From Symbiodinium natans (Eukaryota; Sar; Dinophyceae; Suessiales; Symbiodiniaceae), in contig CAJNDS010002291.1 in the NCBI GenBank assembly GCA_905221605.1, forward strand, positions 276,501 to 340,500: a stretch of 64,000 nucleotides of DNA. Direction: 5' to 3'. Under the pieces are notes generated by a model. The model worked only from the letters and a program-made list of their open reading frames with translations, did not search any database and was not told where the DNA came from. A program made the translations under genes and the position numbers. This document shows, in pieces, positions 22,456 to 30,156 of this stretch; positions within the stretch are counted from its first letter, which is position 1, and every line of letters starts with the position of its first letter.

Positions 22456-25400
22456 TTAGAGGATTGGGCCGGCAATCTGCGATCTCTGAACCCCCCTACG
22501 GACAAGGTGGTCAAACACTCCTCGGCTCGGGTCGTCACTTGGATTCGAATGCGAAGCCACACGGCCGAACCATGGCCTGCACATGATCTCGCCTTCCAGC
22601 TGAGCCTCAATTCCAAGCAAACGTCGCCCTGAACCAGTGCCGGACGTGCCAGATATCAAAGCTGCCTGAGCCGCCTCGTTATCCAAGTACACTACAGAGT
22701 ACGAATTTCGGAGCAAGTCTCCCCAAATCCGAAAGGCCATCACAACCGCGTACAGCTCAATCTCGTATATTGGGTGATGCGAGTCCTCCAAAAAACGTTG
22801 CAAATCACTGTGATGTACTTGCCCACTGTAAAAGAATATTGGATTCCCAGCTTCGTCATAAAGAATGCCCCCTATACCAGCAGGCATGTCACTGTCAGGT
22901 TCGTATGAGCCATCAGTGAACAGGTACATGGTACGCCCTGCAGCAGCAGTAAGGGTTAATGGCTTCGCAGTCTCCATATATTCCTTCACGATGCAGAGAG
23001 CCCACCTAAGGTCGCCATTCAGCCACGTAGCATCGTTCTTTGCAAGAGCCCGCTTTGAGATCAAGTGCAATGCATCACACGACGCCCTGCCAAACAAGTA
23101 GGAATTGAACCAGTGAAGTCGGCCCCTGAGCGCTTCGGCCTCCTTCGGCGTCATATGGCCAGTTTCAAGGAAATGCTCCACCACATGCACGAGTTCTTGC
23201 CGACGTTCATCTGTGTGTCTAATGGTTATGTTACCATTCTGAGAATCACCCAGATCGAACAGCAAACCCAGCGCAGAAAATGTTTCCCCAAACTTGGTGG
23301 CCTTACGACCCTCGCGTGCATATTCGACATTCAAGAGGCCGAAGAGTTCGTCCACGATGGCGTCTACCTGATCCTCGCATCCCTCTCGAACGATAGTAGG
23401 AAAATCATCAAAGTAAGCCGTCCAAGGTACGGCTCCCCCAACATGACCTGTCTTCCAGATCGCAGCGGAGATGCGTAGGAAGCCCGCCACCGAGCCAGTG
23501 GCACCGAACACCAAGACGTTCGAGCCATAAACGGCGACCCCTCCCGACTCCACGTCCTTAACGGCAATCCGCAACCTTGCACGATCTTCTGGATGAAGTG
23601 GGTAGAACTTGTACGCCGAAACCAAGTCATAAGTCTTGCCACGCAGCGCCATTCCGCCGTCTTCAGCCAAAGCTAAGGCTTCCAGCAGCGCCCCCGCTAT
23701 GACATCGACTCCATGAAGGGTGAATCTTTCAGGGAGACCGCAGGTCAGGTTTAAGCCGCACATCTTCCCATCGTCTATCACCCGGAGTTTGTTCTTTTGC
23801 TGCAAGCCAAACCTCCTTGCCACGATGATCTCCACAGGATTTGGGTTTTCATCGATGAAGAGCCATCCCGCCTCTAGCTCTGAAAGCGTCTCCTTCCAGG
23901 CGCCAAAAGCTGCTTCGTCAGCTTCTTCATTTTCAATGCTCCTCAACGTGGCTGGCGTCCTGTACCTGGATTGCGACAAAAGCTCATCAATTGACATTAC
24001 TGGAGGTCTGACATTCTTGACGAAGAGCCCAGTGTCAGGCATCCAACCCGTGATACGAAAACCTTGATGGAGAGCCTGCCACAGATCCTTGTCCGGAAAA
24101 TCACATTCTTCCAATATTGCCTTCCATAACAAGACGTTCTTGCCATTGGAAGCACGCTGAATGTACTCAGGCGCCTTGCTCATGAGCTCTTGTCCTGCGC
24201 ATTCAGTTGCCTTCTTGGTCGCAGCCCAACGCTCCAAGCACGGCTTAGCAACCTTGTCTCTTTCATCTTTTGACATGACGATCTTCTTTGCCACTTCCTT
24301 AGCCACGCCTTTCCGACTCTCAGCCAGCAAGTTTCGTGGGTGTCCGGCCTTCACTGCATCTCTGACAAAGTCATCGGGCTCCTTGGGAATGGCCACCGTA
24401 AGAAGTTCAGCTCGATCCGCGCAAATTGCAAAGTTGCTATGTATCAAACCAACCACGTTGAATTGATCCTCCTCTTTCTCAATCGTCTCATGACCACGAC
24501 ACGTGTTCTCAGGACTCTCAGAAGTGACCACTTCAAAAGCATCCAGCTTATGCATCTGCGGAGCAAAACGAGGCTGCTTGTCCAGGTAAACCTGCGCGCC
24601 ACTACGTGGCTGACGAGCGTTCTGCAAATGCAAAGTCGGGTAATTCTCAGCCAGAAGCGAGGCAATCCGTTCACAAAGCAACAGCGGGTAGGCTGCCTCG
24701 TCAGCAGTAGGGAACCGCGCCCGCCCAGCAGCGGCAAAGGAAAGTTGCCAGGAATCATGATCATGTTCACGACTGCAACGAGCCTCAAGGCTTTGGAAAA
24801 GGTCATCACTGCACCACCAGCGAGTGAGCTTGTCACGGCGACCGCCGTGCGCGCAATGTGCAAAGACCACCTGACAGGAAGCAGGAATGCGCAAAAGGTC
24901 ATCGAGGCCGTCACAAAGCCAAGCCAAAGAATTGAGGGGATTCTCCACGGAGACGCGAATGCGTCGAGCGACACACCAAGCGGCAACCCGGCCCACAACA
25001 GCATAAAGCAGATTGGCCTGCTGCACACGCAAAAGGTCCGCCCCTGAAAGAGTCCCGATGCCTTGAGGTTCCCGAACAGACCGCAACGGCTGGGGCACAT
25101 GCCCGCCAGCTGCGCGGAGCCGCGGTAGGTCACGAGAACGTGCAGCGGAAGCGGTTCCGCACGGAGGTGCAAGATGCACCAAAGCAATGTTATCGGCCTC
25201 CAACTCCAGCATATGAAACAAGGTCGCCACATTACATCACTCTCGCGAGTCAAGTCCAGATGCATGATGGGAAAACGCGACCGACGAGTAGTCTTGTCGA
25301 TTGCCAAGGTGCGAAACCCAAATGCTTGACAAACCTGGCTCAGGCGGGCGGACCCGGCGAAGATCTCAATGACAAGGGGCGCGGCCTTGTCAGGAAGGAC

Positions 25401-26369
25401 CTGCTGGAGCATCACATCAGCATGGCTTAGGGGCTTAGGGGTGAGGTTGGCCGGCTGGCCAGCGGGGTGAGGCGGGGCCTTATTCTTACGGTCAAGGGAA
25501 CTAGGCGAAGCCGGGGGCGGCGCAACATCCGCGGCCACAACGCCCAGGTCGTCAGACGTGCCGCACAGGTCTGCGCCTCGAGGCATAGGCCCAGACGCAG
25601 GGGCAAGTGACGAGCAAGGGGTCATCTGGTCACGCGGGCACACCACCGCACCAAGCTGAAAGCCAAGGTCGGACAACGCGGTACAATCCTCAGCGCGCAA
25701 GCTTGCACACCCCTTCACCATGAACCCAACAATCATTAAGCGAAGACCGGACCAGGCACAAGTGGCATGCCGCTGGTGCGGATCGAAAGAAGCAGGCCCA
25801 GCATGGGTTGCAATGAGATGGCCGAGCAGACCAGAACCATCAGGCGACGGATAGTCCCCACCTCCCTCGACCCAGACCTGTCCATCGACAAAGTCGGACG
25901 CGGGCAAGAGACAATTCGGGCACCCAGGTTCGTTGCCAGCATCAACATGCATAGGCGTCCGTATGTTCTGGTAAAAGGCAATTGAAGAGAAAGACTGATG
26001 AGGAAAGCAGGACCTCACCACCGTGGTCAAAAGTAAGGTGCTAGCAGGATAGGCCGAAGTGTTGGCCCGCAACTCCGCCTTCTGACTGTACACATAGGCA
26101 CCAGTGGTAAATGACTTGGGAGCAGCCATGTCTCGAAACACAGGTGTATCCGACGCCCGAGCAGGCTGCTCGCCGGGCAAAAGCAACATGAGTCGCTGTA
26201 AAGCATCAAAACTGGCAAAACCTGAAGACAGAACATGTGCAGCAAAACGCTCCGCTTCGGCAACACACCGAAACCGAGTCAGCACATCATCAACAGGCGT
26301 GAAAGAGTAACCCTTAGCAAAGGGAGGATCACCATGCAGGGACTGTGCTTGGACACCAGTATCGCCTAG
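22456..26369 (-). CDS. Pol-like polyprotein: oxygenase-like, C5-methyltransferase-like, reverse transcriptase, RNase H (one frameshift)
   Basis: About 1,300 codons. The N-terminal third (26369-25500) has a putative 2OG-Fe(II) oxygenase signature, TPMHVDAGN (25952-25932, HxD) and FDPHQRHATCAW with GLR following (25788-25750, distal His and Arg). Next come methyltransferase motif I IEIFAGSARLSQ (25370-25335), motif IV LAPPCGTASAARSR (25173-25132) and motif VI VENPLNSLAW (about 24950-24919), resembling cytosine-C5 methyltransferases, with the PPC Cys kept. Reading shifts by one base near 25235, between motifs I and IV. RT follows with YDLVSAY (23631-23611) and AYFDDF (about 23418-23400). RNase H has FTDGSYEPD, YEIELYAVV, YLDNEAA and SDDPSRG, i.e. 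the D-E-D-D set. The RT/RNase H half is open for more than 900 codons. Confidence 0.85.
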
Positions 26370-26372
26370 TCA
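26366..26372 (-). promoter_or_regulatory. Possible stop-codon readthrough signal UGA-CUAG between gag and pol
   Basis: The gag-like frame ends with AAGGAG TGA CTAG, and the pol frame continues in the same reading frame directly after the stop with no new start codon nearby. UGA followed by CUAG is a well-known leaky stop context in cellular and viral genes. This fits gag-pol production by readthrough, but function is inferred from sequence only. Confidence 0.55.
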
Positions 26373-27632
26373 CTCCTTTGTCTTCGAGTGATCAACATTG
26401 CGCCAACTGCGAGCACGACATGCTGGAAAAGCATGATTGGCACGACGGCAAAAAGCGCAGACATGCACACCACGCCTGCAAACAGGGGGCGTGCCCTGCG
26501 TCTTCTCCTTGCAACCCTTACAATTGTGTTCCCAGCATATGGGCCTGCCATGTTCGGTGCGCTGGTAGCAATTGGCGAGCTCCGGAGGCGGTGTCAACCG
26601 TGGATTCTTGGGCGGAGCGTCGGGGGCCTTCTTCTTGAGCTCCTGGCGCCGTTTCCGACGCCGTGCAGCCCGGCTGGTGCCGTCACCTGCTCCGGGGGAT
26701 GGCGCAGTCTCATCGAGCTTGTGGGCAGCAGGAGCCTTGCCAGGCATGGGCATGAGCAAGACCTGGATACGGGGATCAGTTCTCAACGCCAGCAACTTTG
26801 TCCCGAGTGGCATGGATCCATCAGCCAATGGCTGCAAGGACGTCACCTCCTCAGCCATAATCATCCACGCCTCCCTGTCAGCCTGGATGATTTCAGCGAG
26901 GCTTCGCCGATGACACTCAGGAGGTGGGTCCCGGGTCAACGCTTGGAGGAGGGTTTGCACCCATCTTTCGTGATCGTGCCAAGCCACCAACTTGGCTTGA
27001 TCCAACGCTAAGCCTCGGCGCTGCCAACACCATTGAAGCATGATGGGAGAATTGCACTCGGCACTGGGCACCGAATCATCATCAACAACGCGCAACGTTT
27101 GATCCTGCAACCGGAACAAACGATCCTTGGTCTTCGAGGAATGCTGCAACTCGGACTCACGACTGGTGCATTTTGAGGGTGCAATCCACATAGGGCAATT
27201 CTGGTCAAGCATATGCGCACACAAGTCGATAAGGTGATGCGATGGCACCATGGAGCGCTCAATGTTCACGCCATTGAGCCGCGTCTTCTGTTCCTGGGCC
27301 CTTGCGGCTTTTTCAGCCAACGGTATTTTCTTTGGGGATTCACTGCTCTCACCAGCAACATTCTGCCGCAGCTGCGCAATCACATACGTAACAGCTTCAA
27401 AATGAAGCCGTTTAAGCATGGAAATCGGCCCCAATTGCGGCGCCGCCCCTAGGATTTGCCGGCAAAATGCATCGAACTCGGTCGCTGATGGTTTCTCTTG
27501 AGGGGTCCCGCATGCATACGCAAGTGATGCGAAGGTCTTGATGCCCTGGGCATCAAGGGCCGTTCGAACAGCCTCAGCGCCCAGACCTTCACAGCGTTGC
27601 TTCAGAGCGGCCTCACTATCAATGAGCGACAT
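26370..27632 (-). CDS. Gag-like nucleocapsid protein with CCHC zinc knuckle
   Basis: An ATG at 27632 gives about 420 aa (MSLIDSEAALKQ...); an in-frame ATG at 27713 is an alternative. The body is helical and hydrophilic without a named domain. The C-terminal part is basic (RAARRRKRRQELKKKAPDAP) and ends with CAFCRRANHAFPAC, an exact CX2CX4HX4C zinc knuckle as in retroelement nucleocapsids. A second Cys/His cluster (CWEHNCKGCKEK) lies just before it. It presumably packages the element RNA. It stops at a TGA in frame with pol. Confidence 0.8.
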   Translation of the reverse strand: MSLIDSEAALKQRCEGLGAEAVRTALDAQGIKTFASLAYACGTPQEKPSATEFDAFCRQILGAAPQLGPISMLKRLHFEAVTYVIAQLRQNVAGESSESPKKIPLAEKAARAQEQKTRLNGVNIERSMVPSHHLIDLCAHMLDQNCPMWIAPSKCTSRESELQHSSKTKDRLFRLQDQTLRVVDDDSVPSAECNSPIMLQWCWQRRGLALDQAKLVAWHDHERWVQTLLQALTRDPPPECHRRSLAEIIQADREAWMIMAEEVTSLQPLADGSMPLGTKLLALRTDPRIQVLLMPMPGKAPAAHKLDETAPSPGAGDGTSRAARRRKRRQELKKKAPDAPPKNPRLTPPPELANCYQRTEHGRPICWEHNCKGCKEKTQGTPPVCRRGVHVCAFCRRANHAFPACRARSWRNVDHSKTKE

Positions 27633-27716
27633 GCCCTTTTCCCGCACCCCTCCTGTTTGGCACCTAATGTGCTCACTCGAGCCGTAGACTGGAAAAAGAC
27701 ATGCAAATTTCATGAT

Positions 27717-27748
27717 GCGCGCGCGCACGCGCGCGCGCGCGCATCATA
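27717..27748. repeat. Alternating GC/CA tract between recombinase and gag
   Basis: A run of GCGCGCACGCGCGCGCGCGC, strictly alternating purine-pyrimidine and Z-prone, in the 120-nt spacer between the recombinase stop and the gag start. Confidence 0.9.
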
Positions 27749-27850
27749 GAAATGGTACCCCCCCTCACCCCCGCCCCAGCACATGCCAAACATGTACATG
27801 ACGCGACATGAACAGGTGGGGAGTTCATGCAAAAGTCCTGCATTCGTGTT

Positions 27851-29182
27851 TCACTCATCGTTCACCGTGCCTCGATGCGCTCTTAAACAGTTATGGCACC
27901 TTGAGGTGTCGAAACGAATTGCATCTCGCCTGGGCTTTGCGTAAGCGTCCGTGACCATCCGACCACAGACCAAAACCCGTTTATAGCCATCCTTCAAAAA
28001 GTGAAGCGTCTTAGATCGCCTATGTTGCACAAAAGAGTATCCTTCAGGTGGCGTTGGAACCCCGAGAAAAGCACTCCCCTCAACGTAATCATCCTCAGAC
28101 AAAACATCAGACTGCGAATCGCTCGAAGAACTGCTATCCGAAGACTCTGAGCTATCGCCGTCCTCATCGCCAGCCTGTCGGGGTTCATTGAGAGCGCCAA
28201 CACCAAAATTCAGCTGATCCTCACTGCCAGCTCTTGAGGGTTCATCGAAAACACCACCACCAAGATTCTGTTGGTCCTGCCCCGAGATCAGTGCCGACTC
28301 ATCAAAACTGCAATTGCCATCCTCATGGAAACCAGCCCCCATCACGGGGCCTTCGCCGAGCTCACTCTGACCGGCCTCACGTATCGAAGATTTCTCCACG
28401 TCCAACTCTGAAGGAGGCTCAGGAGAGAAAGGAAAATGCTCATCCGTTCCATGAACCAGATTGTTGTGCGCCATGGCATCGCCAGTAAAGCCCTCCAGCG
28501 ATGGGTCCAGTCGCCCCACACGGCTCGCATCAGGCGCATATAGACCCAGTCGTATTTCTCGTAACATGGACTCAAGCAGCCGCAATGGCCTGGCAGAAAC
28601 CTCCCGAAAGTACGTCTCAGCCATGCCAGCCCCATGCGCGTGAGCTCCAAGTGCCAGGCAGTCCAGATGTGCGAAGCCTCGTTTTCCAGCCATTGACAAG
28701 AAAGTAGCCTTCAGCACATGTGCTGAAGTTCTCAAGCCCTCCCTGTCTGGAAGGGTCTCGCGAAGCCAGTCCGTCAACTCGCCTGTTGAAACCGTGGATC
28801 CTGTGGCCTCACCAGCAGAGTCGGGAGCAGGGAGTGGAGGTTTGAAGGCATCCAATCCCAGCTCAGTCCGCACTGTGAGCCACTGTTCTACCCAATTGTC
28901 TGAGGTTACGCCCACTGAAGGAGCCACCCAGAAGATGGGACGACCATCGAAGTACCTGGTCCCCGACGTCTTATGGATTTCAGCACTGAAGCAAATATAT
29001 GCCACGTTGCCGTCATCGCTGTGATCCAATTCACATGAGACTGTATGCTGGAAGTCCCCCCATCTCGCTCTCATGTAGCAACAGGCCAGGCAAGCACCAG
29101 CGAAGCATCTGTCCCACAAATTTGAAGAACCATCCTTGAGCACCCCATGAAGAAACATACCTGACAAACACCAGCGCCTCAA
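27851..29182 (-). CDS. Tyrosine recombinase of the DIRS-like element (N-terminus incomplete)
   Basis: Open for about 443 codons. Catalytic features of tyrosine recombinases appear in order: box I Arg in CCYMRARWGDFQH (about 29085-29045), HxxK in SAHVLKATFLSMAG in place of the usual HxxR, a His in LGAHAHGAGM, and the nucleophile Tyr in AETYFREVSARPLRL (about 28630-28570). The C-terminal third is an acidic Ser-rich linker with two FDEP/LNEP repeats, ending in RCHNCLRAHRG, a possible zinc-binding CxxC. No ATG precedes box I, and an in-frame stop lies shortly upstream (about 29190), so the start is lost, spliced or non-ATG. Role: integration of circular element DNA. Confidence 0.8.
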   Translation of the reverse strand: MRRWCLSGMFLHGVLKDGSSNLWDRCFAGACLACCYMRARWGDFQHTVSCELDHSDDGNVAYICFSAEIHKTSGTRYFDGRPIFWVAPSVGVTSDNWVEQWLTVRTELGLDAFKPPLPAPDSAGEATGSTVSTGELTDWLRETLPDREGLRTSAHVLKATFLSMAGKRGFAHLDCLALGAHAHGAGMAETYFREVSARPLRLLESMLREIRLGLYAPDASRVGRLDPSLEGFTGDAMAHNNLVHGTDEHFPFSPEPPSELDVEKSSIREAGQSELGEGPVMGAGFHEDGNCSFDESALISGQDQQNLGGGVFDEPSRAGSEDQLNFGVGALNEPRQAGDEDGDSSESSDSSSSSDSQSDVLSEDDYVEGSAFLGVPTPPEGYSFVQHRRSKTLHFLKDGYKRVLVCGRMVTDAYAKPRRDAIRFDTSRCHNCLRAHRGTVNDE

Positions 29183-29480
29183 GTAGGGCCTTCATTTGCA
29201 AGCTTTCGCGCCACCAGCTCTAGCATTCCAAAGATGACCATACAGGTATTCTTCACTGCACGGAAAAGCATCTGAATCCAGCCAACACATTTATGATATG
29301 CAAATAAAGAAGAGATCCGCTTTTGCAAAGTTGCCGGAGCCTTGTTGTGAAAAAGCAGTCAAGCAACAACGACTGCTAGTTCTGACACTTGTCTAAGACG
29401 CTGCAGATAAAGAGGTCCGGGTGGCCGAATGACCATTTCGTGCCAGGCGTAGCGTTTAACATGGTTACCCCAAAAGCCCC
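29183..29480. other. Unassigned stretch between recombinase and telomere-type array
   Basis: No coding signal or recognisable terminal repeat. If the element follows the DIRS plan, its left terminus should lie here. Confidence 0.4.
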
Positions 29481-29610
29481 AAACCTAAAACCTAAGACCC
29501 TAAACCCCCAAACCTTAAAACCCTAAAAACCCTAAGCCCTAAACCCTAAAACCCTAAACCCTAAACCCTAAACCCTAAACCCTGAAAAATCGAAACCCTT
29601 AAACCCTATC
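29481..29610. repeat. Interstitial telomere-type array, degenerate at the edges
   Basis: CCCTAAA units, perfect in the middle (about 29540-29580) and degenerate outside (CCCTAAAA, CCCCAAA, CCTAAGA). Same orientation as the array at 1668-1738. It lies beside the 5' side of the DIRS-like element. Confidence 0.88.
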
Positions 29611-30156
29611 CAACCATGTTAAATGCCGTGCCCGCCAACATGATCCACCTGGCCAACGCCTCTGCCATTTGCACTTCTTGCTTCTCTTTCCAGGTTAGCT
29701 TATGCCTGCCTTGCACCACGCGCAAAGCAACACATGTTACTGGAATATCAATGTGGTCACCTGGTCTTCCACCCATTCAGAAGGTTTGGGTTCAAAAAGC
29801 ACTGTCGAAAAGATCCAAACCTGGTTCAGCAAAGACTTGCTTCCAGACAAGAAGAACAAGAAGAAGAAAAGACAATTGGAAGGCCAGAGAAGACAAAGGT
29901 CCAAGCGTCTGAAACAAATCCGAATGATTTTCAGAAGAACAAAAGATGAGGGCGAAGGTCCAGCGGGCTTTAGAAGCCAAGAGCTACAATCTTGAGATCG
30001 TTTTTACAAACTTAACATGTTTCACAACATGAAAGTTCAAAGATGGTGTTTGCAAATAAGAGAGAGACGAAAGATGAAGTTGGCACTGCGTGCAAGAAAG
30101 AGGTGCTAAAGCAAAGTCTCGAAAGTGTTAAAGAGTGGTTATGTCTTTGAGGTGTT
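29611..30156. other. Unassigned stretch with Lys-rich open frames
   Basis: Two overlapping plus-strand frames are open (about 70-98 codons) and Lys/Arg/Glu-rich around 29830-29950 (DKKNKKKKRQLEGQRRQRSK). No family match and no splice pattern clear enough to call a gene. Confidence 0.3.

Larger units (their letters stand above)
22436..29200 (-). mobile_element. DIRS-like tyrosine-recombinase retroelement with oxygenase-like and methyltransferase-like domains
   Basis: In minus-strand order: a tyrosine recombinase ORF (29182-27851), a GC/CA alternating tract, a gag-like ORF (27632-26370), a UGA-CUAG stop, then pol (26369-22456) with a 2OG-Fe(II) oxygenase-like region, a cytosine-C5 methyltransferase-like region, RT and RNase H. 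Tyrosine recombinase plus RT-RNase H without an aspartic protease or DDE integrase is the DIRS-type layout, although here the recombinase is first rather than last. A telomere-type array lies just beyond the 5' side (29481-29610) and a 285-bp repeat lies at the 3' side. One frameshift in the methyltransferase region and no clear ATG for the recombinase suggest this copy is recently inactivated or uses recoding and splicing. Exact termini were not found. Confidence 0.85.

Noticed and set aside
24340-25047. 235-codon plus-strand frame
   Set aside because: It is antisense to the well-supported methyltransferase/RT pol frame and shows no domain.
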